29,179 nt of DNA from a bacterium (GTDB taxonomy: Bacteria; Gemmatimonadota; Gemmatimonadetes; Gemmatimonadales; Gemmatimonadaceae): assembly GCA_021802745.1 (NCBI GenBank), contig JAJZRK010000007.1, positions 1-29,179 on the forward strand. The letters are read 5' to 3'. The notes below the pieces were generated by a model. That model searched no databases, was not told the DNA's origin, and saw only the letters and a program-made list of their open reading frames with translations. Within the stretch, counting starts at the first letter, position 1. Each line of letters opens with the position of its first letter. The position numbers were made by a program, and so were the translations under genes. This document shows, in pieces, positions 1 to 7,267 of this stretch.

Positions 1-1
1 G

Positions 2-940
2 GCGGAGCTGCTGGCGACGCTGATGTCGCCGGAGAAGGGGAGTACCATCTGCGACCCGGCTTGCGGATCGGGGTCGCTGCTGATTCGTGTGGCACGCCAC
101 GTGGCCGGGGGTGACTACGATCTGTACGGCCAGGAGGTAAACGGCGAGACCTGGGCGTTGTGCCGCATGAACCTGTTTCTCCATGGCATCGACAAGGCGC
201 GCATCGAATGGGGGGACACGCTCAACAACCCCAAGCTCACCGAGGACGGCGCCCGCGGCGGAGCGCCGACGCTGAAGAAATTCGACGTGGTGGTGGCCAA
301 TCCGCCCTTTTCGCTGGACAAGTGGGGGGCGGAGGAGGCGGACAAGGATCCGTTCCGCCGGTATGTGCGCGGCATTCCGCCCAGGAGCAAGGCCGACTAC
401 GCGTTCATCACGCACATGGTGGAGACGGCCGACCCCAAGCATGGGCGGGCCGGCGTGATCGTGCCGCACGGAGTGCTGTTCCGCGGCGGGGCGGAGGGGC
501 GTATTCGCAAGGCGCTGCTGGAGGAGGGGATCATCGAGACGGTGATCGGACTGCCGGCCAACCTGTTCTTCGGCACAGGCATTCCGGCGGCGATCCTGTT
601 GATGCGGCATGGACGCCGCAAGCGTGACGTGCTGTTTGTGGACGCGAGTCGTGAGTTCGAACCGGGGAAGAGACAGAACCGGTTGCGCGACGCGGATATC
701 GCGAAGATCGTGGCGACGGTGCGCGCCCGGCGCGAGGAGGTCAAGTACGCGCACGTCGCGTCACTCGACGAGATCGCCAAGAACGAGTTCAACCTGAACA
801 TCCCGCGGTACGTGGACACGTTCGAGGATGAGGAGCCGGTGGACCTGAAGGCGACGCAGCGGCGGATTGAGGAATTGGAAGCGGAACTGGCGCGGACGCG
901 TAAGGAGATGAAGAAACACTTGGAGGCGTTGGGGCTGTGA
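2..940 (+). CDS. hsdM: Type I restriction-modification methyltransferase subunit HsdM, 5'-truncated by window edge
   Basis: N6-adenine DNA methyltransferase subunit of a Type I R-M complex (M2S methylase core, R2M2S restriction enzyme), using S-adenosylmethionine. The frame is open to the window edge (AELLATLMSPEKG), so the ATG at 23 is internal and the N-terminal helical domain lies outside. Seen directly: SAM motif I DPACGSGSLL at residues 11-20 counted from that ATG, and the amino-methyltransferase motif IV NPPF at 93-96. The C-terminal ~35 residues are charged and heptad-like (RRIEELEAELARTRKEM), typical of the HsdM tail that contacts HsdS. The stop overlaps the hsdS GTG start by 4 nt (GTGA), indicating translational coupling. 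Family assignment is secure; only the start is missing. Confidence 0.95.
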   Translation, partial: AELLATLMSPEKGSTICDPACGSGSLLIRVARHVAGGDYDLYGQEVNGETWALCRMNLFLHGIDKARIEWGDTLNNPKLTEDGARGGAPTLKKFDVVVANPPFSLDKWGAEEADKDPFRRYVRGIPPRSKADYAFITHMVETADPKHGRAGVIVPHGVLFRGGAEGRIRKALLEEGIIETVIGLPANLFFGTGIPAAILLMRHGRRKRDVLFVDASREFEPGKRQNRLRDADIAKIVATVRARREEVKYAHVASLDEIAKNEFNLNIPRYVDTFEDEEPVDLKATQRRIEELEAELARTRKEMKKHLEALGL

Positions 941-2139
941 AGCATAGTCCGTCAGGAACCGGCGGGTGGATCCGGCGTCGGCTCGACGAGGTTGCCGTGT
1001 TGCAGACCGGCATGGCGAAGAGCCCGCGGCGTCGGAGAGATGCTGTGACGAGGCCCTTCCTCCGAGTTGCCAACGTGCAAGATGGGCACCTTGACCTACA
1101 GGACGTGCACTCAATTGAGGTTGAGCGTTCGCAACTTGGACGTTACGAACTCCAGTCGGGTGACGTGCTGATGACCGAAGGCGGTGATTTCGACAAATTG
1201 GGTCGGGGCACGGTGTGGCGAGGAGAGATCCCCGGGTGCGTGCATCAGAACCACGTGTTCGCGGTGCGACCCAACCCCAGGTACCTCCTGCCGGAGTTCC
1301 TTGCGGCGTGGACCGCGAGTAGTGCCGGCCGTCGGTTCTTCAAGGCGTGCTCGAAGCAGACCACCAATCTCGCGAGCATCAACGCTTCTCAAGTGCGAGC
1401 GGCGCCTCTCCTGCTGCCGTCCATTGAGGTGCAACAGGAAATCGTCGAAGTGTTGAGCCTGAGTGAGTCGCTGATCGCCACCACGAACGAACTTATGCTC
1501 CGACGAAGTGCGTATCAGCGCAGATTGACCGGCGATCTCTTGTCGGGTCAGCGTCGGTACCCGAAGTACGAAAACTCAAAATGGAGAACGGTGCGTCTGC
1601 AATCCGCGTTTACTGAACGTGACGAATGCGGCCGCGATGATCTTCCGTTGCTTGCGATCACTGGGGGTCGCGGGATTGTACCTCGTGTTGACCTCGCTCG
1701 TCGAGATTCCTCCGCCATCGACAAGTCGAACTACAAACGCATTGTGCCAGGAGACATTGGTTACAACACGATGCGCATGTGGCAAGGTGTCTCTGGGCTC
1801 GCGTCACTTGAGGGAATCGTAAGTCCGGCGTATACCGTAATTACGCCCAGATCCGACATCATCGACTCAGCGTTCGCGGCGCACCTGTTCAAGTCGCCCA
1901 TCGTGGTTCATCGTTTCTTGCGACTGTCACAGGGACTTGTTGACGATACACTGAATCTAAAGTTCCCGATGTTCGCGCAAGTGTCCGTCGACTTGCCGTC
2001 CCTCGAGGAACAGCGGGTGCTGGCGGCAATTCTAGATTGCGCGGTGAGAGAGGTACAGTTGCTGGAGCAGCTTGTCAGTGAGTTGCGCAACCAACGCCGC
2101 GCAGTCACGGACCGACTTATGGCCGGGCCAACGCGATGA
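937..2139 (+). CDS. hsdS: Type I restriction-modification specificity subunit HsdS
   Basis: DNA-recognition subunit that gives the HsdM/HsdR complex its bipartite target. It has 400 residues, the usual size for two target-recognition domains. TRD1 (about 1-170) ends in the conserved segment PSIEVQQEIVEVLSL; TRD2 (about 215-345) ends in the matching PSLEEQRVLAAILD, and each is followed by a helical spacer, the internal pseudo-repeat typical of HsdS. The C-terminus NQRRAVTDRLMAG is also typical. The start is GTG at 937, overlapping the hsdM stop; the 3' end overlaps the next ORF by ATGA. Base composition looks visibly less GC-rich than the window average, consistent with rapid exchange of specificity genes. 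The DNA target cannot be read from sequence. Confidence 0.93.
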   Translation: MKHSPSGTGGWIRRRLDEVAVLQTGMAKSPRRRRDAVTRPFLRVANVQDGHLDLQDVHSIEVERSQLGRYELQSGDVLMTEGGDFDKLGRGTVWRGEIPGCVHQNHVFAVRPNPRYLLPEFLAAWTASSAGRRFFKACSKQTTNLASINASQVRAAPLLLPSIEVQQEIVEVLSLSESLIATTNELMLRRSAYQRRLTGDLLSGQRRYPKYENSKWRTVRLQSAFTERDECGRDDLPLLAITGGRGIVPRVDLARRDSSAIDKSNYKRIVPGDIGYNTMRMWQGVSGLASLEGIVSPAYTVITPRSDIIDSAFAAHLFKSPIVVHRFLRLSQGLVDDTLNLKFPMFAQVSVDLPSLEEQRVLAAILDCAVREVQLLEQLVSELRNQRRAVTDRLMAGPTR

Positions 2140-2810
2140 CAGGCCCGGGGCGCTCACGTCGCTTGTACGTCTTCGCCGATGAAAGCGGCGACATGGTGTT
2201 CAGCCGGAACGGCCAAGCCTCGCGCTATTTCATCCTCGTGACGATGGGAGCGCTCGATTGTGCCATCGGCGACGCCCTGCAGTCCTTGCGTCGTGACCTC
2301 GCGTGGCAGGGCATCGGACTCGACCGGGAATTCCACGCCACGGAGGACTCCCAAGCGGTACGAGACTGTGTCTTTCCAGTGATCGCAGGGCACCGTCTGC
2401 GTATAGATGCCACCGTGTTTGAGAAATCGAAGGCAAGGCCGCACCTGACGAGCGCGAAGGAGCGTTTCTATCAGTACGCCTGGTACTATCACTTCAAGAA
2501 CCTCGCTGAACGCTTCGACGGGCGTTTCGACGAAGTGCTTGTGGTGACTGCGTCCGTCGGTACGAAACGCGAGCGCAAGAACTTTCGAGCGGCCGTGGTG
2601 GATGTCGCCGCCCAAGCGCTTCCGCGAATCACGCATCAGGTGGCCTCCTGGAGTGCGGCGAGTGACCCCTGTCTCCAGGCCGTCGACTACTGCTCTTGGG
2701 CAATCGGAAGAAAGTGGGAACGCGGAGACGACCGGTCCCACAAGCTCATCGCATCCAAGATAAAGTCGGAATTCGATCTATTCAGCCGCGGCAATGTTCA
2801 CCACTACTGA
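2136..2810 (+). CDS. DUF3800 family protein inside the R-M operon
   Basis: A 224-residue protein starting at ATG 2136, which overlaps the hsdS stop (ATGA). The N-terminal RRLYVFADESGDM (DES at 15-17) and the C-terminal DPCLQAVDYCSWAIGRKWE are the two signature blocks of DUF3800, a family usually modelled as RNase H-like/nuclease-related and often found near mobile and defence genes. No enzymatic activity is established for the family as a whole. Tight coupling to hsdS suggests co-expression with the methylase and specificity subunits, so a role as R-M accessory or companion defence factor is plausible but inferred. Like hsdS it looks relatively AT-rich for this window. It is the last gene of the first transcription unit. 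Confidence 0.82.
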   Translation: MTGPGRSRRLYVFADESGDMVFSRNGQASRYFILVTMGALDCAIGDALQSLRRDLAWQGIGLDREFHATEDSQAVRDCVFPVIAGHRLRIDATVFEKSKARPHLTSAKERFYQYAWYYHFKNLAERFDGRFDEVLVVTASVGTKRERKNFRAAVVDVAAQALPRITHQVASWSAASDPCLQAVDYCSWAIGRKWERGDDRSHKLIASKIKSEFDLFSRGNVHHY

Positions 2811-2822
2811 GCACAAAAGAAT

Positions 2823-2878
2823 GCGACCGACTAGCCGGGTGAACTCGGCAGAGCCCAGGGGCTCTTATCGTCGGTCGC
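2823..2878 (+). terminator. Nested stem-loop after the hsdM-hsdS-DUF3800 unit
   Basis: Perfect 9-bp inverted repeat, GCGACCGAC at 2823-2831 and GTCGGTCGC at 2870-2878, enclosing a smaller hairpin (GAGCC at 2851-2855, GGCTC at 2860-2864, 4-nt loop). It lies 12 nt after the DUF3800 stop and ahead of the hsdR promoter. There is only a short T-containing tail (TCTTGG), so it may be a weak or Rho-assisted terminator, or an mRNA 3'-end stabiliser. Confidence 0.5.
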
Positions 2879-2993
2879 TCTTGGAACACGGTACACCCTC
2901 ATTGCTGTCGAAGACCTATGTCCTCTCTCGCAACGGGCGTCACCAAATCTTCATCTTGTTGACGGCATAGTCAAGGCCCACGTCACGCATGGT

Positions 2994-3002
2994 TGATATA
3001 AT
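2994..3002 (+). promoter_or_regulatory. Extended -10 promoter of hsdR
   Basis: TGATATAAT: an exact TATAAT (2997-3002) preceded by the TGn extension. No convincing -35 sits 16-18 bp upstream; a TTGACG at 2959-2964 is too far away, as expected for an extended -10 promoter. A start about 7 nt downstream would put the RNA 5' end near 3009, only about 9 nt before the hsdR ATG, so the message would be leaderless or nearly so. No Shine-Dalgarno is visible before that ATG. Confidence 0.55.
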
Positions 3003-3017
3003 GCCTGCATTAGAACG

Positions 3018-4112
3018 ATGATACGCGCCCTCCCCCCCGCCTTTCTCGAAGACGACATCTCCCAGCTGCCAGCGCTCCACCTCCTGCAGCAGATGGGGTG
3101 GACCTACCTGTCCCCCGCCGAGGCGCTGGCTCTGCGCGACGGACGGGAGGCGAACGTCTATCTCTCGGGCGTGCTGGGGCAGTGGATCCGCGATCACCAC
3201 CAGATCGAGCATCGGGGGCGTCGGTACGCGATCTCCGAGGCCAATGTGCAGGCGACGATCCAGGCACTCACCGATGCCCCGAACGACACGCTCGTGCGCG
3301 CGAGCGAAGCCGTGTATCACCACTTGCGACTCGGCAAGTCGGTAGATCAGTTGCTCGAGACGGGCGCGACGGCCAACGCGCAGCTGCACTACCTCGACTG
3401 GACCGGCGCGGACAACACGTACTATGTCACCGAGGAATTCTCGGTGACGCGCGCCGGGCTCACCGAGGCATACCGCCCAGACCTGGTTCTGTTCGTCAAC
3501 GGTATTCCGTTGGCCGTCATCGAATGCAAACGCGAGCCGACGCAGGTGGATGAGGCAGTCTCGCAGCATCTGCGCAACCAGAAGCGCGACGGCATTCCGC
3601 AGCTCTACATCCCGAGCCAGCTCCTCTTTGCGTTGGCCACGAGCGAGGCGAAGTACGCCACGACGGGGGCGTCCAGGGATTTCTGGGCCCCATGGCGAGA
3701 GACCGAATCGCCCGATGGCGCCATTCTGCCACTGCTTACGCGCCGGCCTCCCGCCGACCGTGAACAGGCCATGCTCGCCGAGCGCCTCCCGGCTCACGCC
3801 GACAGCGTGGCGCGCTACCATCATGCGGTGTCGCACGGCCGTGAAGTCACCGAACAGGATCGCATGCTCTGGTCGCTCGCCCGGCCCGAGCGGTTGCTGC
3901 GCATGGCACGGCGATACATCGCCTTCGATGCCGGCGTGAAGAAGGTGGCGCGCCACCAACAGGTGGAAGCGGTGGAACGCGCCGTCGCGCGGATCAACAC
4001 CAAGAACGCGCAGGGCCGTCGCTTGGGCGGCGTGATCTGGCACACGCAGGGGAGCGGCAAGTCGCTGACGATGGTCTACCTCGCCGCGGCGCTTGCCGAG
4101 GAGATGCGCTGA
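3018..4112 (+). CDS. hsdR: Type I restriction endonuclease HsdR, N-terminal part (nuclease domain to Walker A)
   Basis: 364 residues matching the first third of HsdR. It has the N-terminal FLEDDISQ and LHLLQQMGW blocks, then the PD-(D/E)xK nuclease core with PD at 154-155 (YRPDLVLF) and ECK at 169-171 (AVIECKRE). It reaches helicase motif I, TQGSGKS (343-349), and continues as LTMVYLAAALAEEMR before stopping at TGA 4110-4112. An intact HsdR is about 1000 residues; the rest is encoded immediately downstream in the -1 frame starting at 4112. Either the gene is naturally split and translated by termination-reinitiation at TGATG, or a 1-nt deletion (real or from sequencing) has broken it. No slippery heptamer is visible at the junction. 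This piece alone has the nuclease site but no complete ATPase. Confidence 0.9.
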   Translation: MIRALPPAFLEDDISQLPALHLLQQMGWTYLSPAEALALRDGREANVYLSGVLGQWIRDHHQIEHRGRRYAISEANVQATIQALTDAPNDTLVRASEAVYHHLRLGKSVDQLLETGATANAQLHYLDWTGADNTYYVTEEFSVTRAGLTEAYRPDLVLFVNGIPLAVIECKREPTQVDEAVSQHLRNQKRDGIPQLYIPSQLLFALATSEAKYATTGASRDFWAPWRETESPDGAILPLLTRRPPADREQAMLAERLPAHADSVARYHHAVSHGREVTEQDRMLWSLARPERLLRMARRYIAFDAGVKKVARHQQVEAVERAVARINTKNAQGRRLGGVIWHTQGSGKSLTMVYLAAALAEEMR

Positions 4113-6217
4113 TGGCCCCTCGCATCGTGATTGTCACCGACCGCGTGCAACTGGATGACCAGATATGGAAGACGTTTGGGCATTGCGGTCTCGAGCCTGA
4201 ACGCGCGCGCAGCGGGCGGCATCTTCTCGAGCTGCTTCGCGACGAGCACGTAGCCGTCATCACCACGATTGTGGACAAGTTCGAGGCCGCGATGAACGCC
4301 GGCGAGGTGTTTGACAGCTCCGACATCGTGGTGCTGGTGGATGAGGGACACCGATCGCACTACGGCACGCTGAGTGCGCGCATGCAGCGCACGCTGCCGA
4401 ATGCCTGTTACGTGGGGCTCACCGGCACGCCGCTGATGAAGCGCGACAAGAGCACGGTGGCGCGATTCGGCGGACTCATTCACACCTACACCATCCGCCA
4501 GGCCGAACAGGACAAGGCGGTCGTGCCGTTGTTCTACGAGGGTCGGTACGTGGATCAGGAGGTGGACCAGGGGGCGATCAATCGCTGGTTCGAACGCATC
4601 ACCGAACCGCTGTCACCCTCGCAGCGTGCCGACCTGAAACGGAAGTTCACGCGCGCGTCGCAACTGGAGCGCGCCGAGCGCCGGGTGGCGAGCATCGCGC
4701 TGGATATCGCCACGCATTTCGCGACGAACTGGCAGGGCACCGGCTTCAAGGGAATGGTCGTGACGCCGGATAAGGCTACAGCCTTGAACTACAAGAAGTA
4801 CCTGGACGAGACCGGACTTGTCTCCTCTGAAGTGGTCATTTCAGCGCCGGACAGCCGCGAAGGGGAGGAGGACACCGGCGACGAACGCGCAAATGTGGTG
4901 CAGCGGTTCTGGCAGGACATGATGACGCGCTACGGAGACGAAGAGCGCTACAACAAGCGCATCGTCGAGGACTTCCAGCATGACGGAGCGCCTGAACTGC
5001 TGATCGTCGTGGACAAGCTGCTCGTCGGCTTCGACGCGCCGCTGGCGACGGTGCTCTATCTCGCGCGGAAGCTGCAGGATCACGCCCTGCTGCAGGCCAT
5101 CGCCCGCGTCAATCGCGTGGCGCCAGGCAAGGAAGCCGGCTTCATCGTGGACTACGCCGGAGTACTTGAGAGCCTCGACAAGGCGCTGGATGTCTACGGC
5201 AGCCTGCCGGACTTCGACCGGGATGACCTCGTGGACACGGTGCATGACGTCTCGAGTCTTCCCGAGATGGTGCGGCAACGGCATGCGGCGCTGCTCGACC
5301 AGTTCAAGGCGGTGCCGGCAAACAGGCGGCATGACCGAGAAACACTGGAGCGGTTCCTCGCTGATGAGGCCGAGCGGCACGAGTTCTACGATGTGCTCGG
5401 CGGGTTTCTGAAGACCCTGCAACTGGCGATGTCCAGCTCACATTTCCTGGAGCAGGTGCCGCGCGCGCAGTTGGCGCGGTACCGCGACGACGCCAAGGCG
5501 TACGAGATGCTGCGTCGCGCCGTGAGGCACCGCTATCAGGAAACGGTGGATTATGGAGCGTACGAGGGGCGCATTAAGGCGCTGCTCGACCGACACGTGG
5601 GCGCGTTGGAGCCGCAAGTCATCACGCCGTTGGTGAACATCTTTGATGCCGAGTCCGTGAAGGCCGAAGTGGAGCGCCAGAGCCCGGGATCAAGCGCCGA
5701 TGCGATCGCGCATGCCCTCGTGCGCGAGATCACCGAACGGATGGACGAGGATCCGGTGTTCTATGAGAAGTTCGGAAAACTGGTGAAGGCGGCCATTGAC
5801 GCTTACCGGGCCAAGCGGCTGGAAGACGCATCGTTCCTTCAGCAGGTGCTGCAACTGCGGGAACAGGTGACGCAAGGCGCGGACAGCGACCTTCCGGCGA
5901 ATGTTCGTGAATACGACCCGGAGCGACGCGCGCTCTTCCGGAAGTTCCGAGAGGTGGCGCGGACGGTCTGGAATGCCGATCCGAGCGCACTCGACGCGCT
6001 GTCGGCCGACGCGGCCAAGGCCATCCGCACGAGCGTTGACCGGCATCGCACGGTGAATTGGGCGCAGAACACCGACGTCCGAAACCGGATCAAGAACGAC
6101 ATCGAGGACTTCCTGTATCAGGCGGAGCAACGGAGCGGGTTGGCACTCGGCCCCGAGGAGACCGACGAACTGCTGGAACGTGCGCTGACCATCGCTCAGC
6201 ATCACGAACCACGATGA
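4112..6217 (+). CDS. hsdR: Type I restriction endonuclease HsdR, C-terminal part (SF2 translocase and C-terminal helical domain)
   Basis: 701 residues continuing HsdR directly: APRIVIVTDRVQLDDQ (motif Ia region), Walker B box DEGH (77-80), motif III TGTP (104-107), and the second RecA-like lobe with VGFDAPLATVLYLAR and motif VI-like QAIARVNRV (about 327-335). The remainder is the helical C-terminal domain that binds the methylase core. The ATG at 4112 shares its A with the stop of the upstream half, so the homologous alignment loses essentially no residues across the break. Alone it lacks Walker A and the nuclease; together the two ORFs total 1065 residues, a normal HsdR length. The 3' end overlaps the next gene by ATGA. 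Confidence 0.9.
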   Translation: MAPRIVIVTDRVQLDDQIWKTFGHCGLEPERARSGRHLLELLRDEHVAVITTIVDKFEAAMNAGEVFDSSDIVVLVDEGHRSHYGTLSARMQRTLPNACYVGLTGTPLMKRDKSTVARFGGLIHTYTIRQAEQDKAVVPLFYEGRYVDQEVDQGAINRWFERITEPLSPSQRADLKRKFTRASQLERAERRVASIALDIATHFATNWQGTGFKGMVVTPDKATALNYKKYLDETGLVSSEVVISAPDSREGEEDTGDERANVVQRFWQDMMTRYGDEERYNKRIVEDFQHDGAPELLIVVDKLLVGFDAPLATVLYLARKLQDHALLQAIARVNRVAPGKEAGFIVDYAGVLESLDKALDVYGSLPDFDRDDLVDTVHDVSSLPEMVRQRHAALLDQFKAVPANRRHDRETLERFLADEAERHEFYDVLGGFLKTLQLAMSSSHFLEQVPRAQLARYRDDAKAYEMLRRAVRHRYQETVDYGAYEGRIKALLDRHVGALEPQVITPLVNIFDAESVKAEVERQSPGSSADAIAHALVREITERMDEDPVFYEKFGKLVKAAIDAYRAKRLEDASFLQQVLQLREQVTQGADSDLPANVREYDPERRALFRKFREVARTVWNADPSALDALSADAAKAIRTSVDRHRTVNWAQNTDVRNRIKNDIEDFLYQAEQRSGLALGPEETDELLERALTIAQHHEPR

Positions 6218-6915
6218 CGCGCGAGGTGAGGTTCGGATCGCGGCGCATTCATTACGTGCTGCGACGGTCAAGCCGGAAGACGCTGGCCATCGCCGTGCAT
6301 CCTGATGGCCGCGTGACCGTGCGAGCGCCGACTGGTACGAGCGGAGCGATTGCGGATGCGCGGGTTGTCGGGCGTGGTGCGTGGATCCTGAAGCAGCAGC
6401 GACGGGTTCGCCATGGTCACGAACACCCTAAGAGGCGTTACGTCTCCGGGGCGAGCGTGCATTTGATGGGTCGGGAGCTGATGCTTCGCGTGCGGAAGGC
6501 GCGTGCGACGACGATCACGCTGGATCGGCCGTACCTGCGCGTTGCGACACCGGATACCCGGGAAGCTTGCGTCGAACGGATCGTACGGGAGTGGCAACGC
6601 TCTCTCGCACGGGATCGCTTCTTGGCCGCGCTTGCGCGGCTCACCCCGCTCGTCCGTGGGCGAACCAGCGCCCCCCCGGTGTGGCGGCTGGTGGACATGA
6701 AGCAACGCTGGGGAAGCTGCAGCCGCAGGGGCATGCTCTCACTGAATCCGCAGCTCATCGAGCATCCGGCCGGGTGCATCGAATATGTGGTGCTCCATGA
6801 GCTCTGCCACCTCAAGCATCTCGGCCATGGCCGGGAGTTTCGTTCGCTGCTCGGGCGCCTCCTGCCGGAGTGGAAACGGTGGAAGCGGCGGCTGGACGGA
6901 GGGCGCGTGTCGTAG
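6214..6915 (+). CDS. YgjP-like (DUF45) zinc metallopeptidase-fold protein
   Basis: 233 residues from ATG 6214, which overlaps the hsdR stop (ATGA); longer upstream in-frame starts lie inside hsdR and are not needed. Seen directly: the conserved block MKQRWGSCS (162-170), the zinc-binding HELCH (195-199), and a third ligand candidate H205 in GHGREF. This order defines the YgjP/DUF45 family of SprT-like metallopeptidase folds. Such genes often sit next to hsdR in Type I R-M loci, where they are presumed accessory, but substrate and role are unknown. Overlap with hsdR makes translational coupling likely. This is the last gene of the R-M island. Confidence 0.88.
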   Translation: MTREVRFGSRRIHYVLRRSSRKTLAIAVHPDGRVTVRAPTGTSGAIADARVVGRGAWILKQQRRVRHGHEHPKRRYVSGASVHLMGRELMLRVRKARATTITLDRPYLRVATPDTREACVERIVREWQRSLARDRFLAALARLTPLVRGRTSAPPVWRLVDMKQRWGSCSRRGMLSLNPQLIEHPAGCIEYVVLHELCHLKHLGHGREFRSLLGRLLPEWKRWKRRLDGGRVS

Positions 6916-7267
6916 ATAACCGACGCCCGGCGTCAGTGGCGACCGAGGCCGGGCGCGGAAATCCCTCACGGGTGCACGAGGCAACCCGCGGAGGGTGTCG
7001 GGACTGGCGCCAATGGCGCTGGTGTTCGTTCAAGGCTCGAAGGCGTCGTTGCCCGATCTTCCTTGCTCCACGCGGATACCACATGGCGCGCGATGTCCCA
7101 GCAGGCCCCTCGCTGTCAGACTGCGTCCTACGTCCTCTTGCCATCCTCAACAACGGGTGGCATCTGTACATCTATACATACCACTTTCGGCTCCCGGACT
7201 GACCGCACCGCGCCGACGAGCGGGCGGCAGGGTGCCGTGAGCGACTGGTACCTCCCGCCCCCCTGCG
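6916..7267. other. Gene-free interval between the R-M island and the hybrid kinase
   Basis: About 350 bp with no ORF I would call. It holds a small hairpin just after the metallopeptidase stop (GACGC 6922-6926, GCGTC 6930-6934, 3-nt loop) and an imperfect stem (CCCTC..CGGGT at 6963-6973 with ACCCG..GAGGG at 6984-6995). Either could end the R-M transcript, though neither has a T-tract. A locally AT-rich stretch near 7161-7182 may contain the kinase promoter, but I could not pair a good -35 with a -10. This interval may mark the island boundary. Confidence 0.4.

Noticed and set aside
2959..2964. TTGACG as -35 partner of the TATAAT before hsdR
   Set aside because: The spacer would be about 32 bp, far from the usual 16-18; the TGn extension explains the promoter without it.
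6870..7202. 110-codon plus-strand frame crossing the metallopeptidase end and the following gap
   Set aside because: It overlaps the end of a secure gene, has no ribosome binding site and no recognisable domain.
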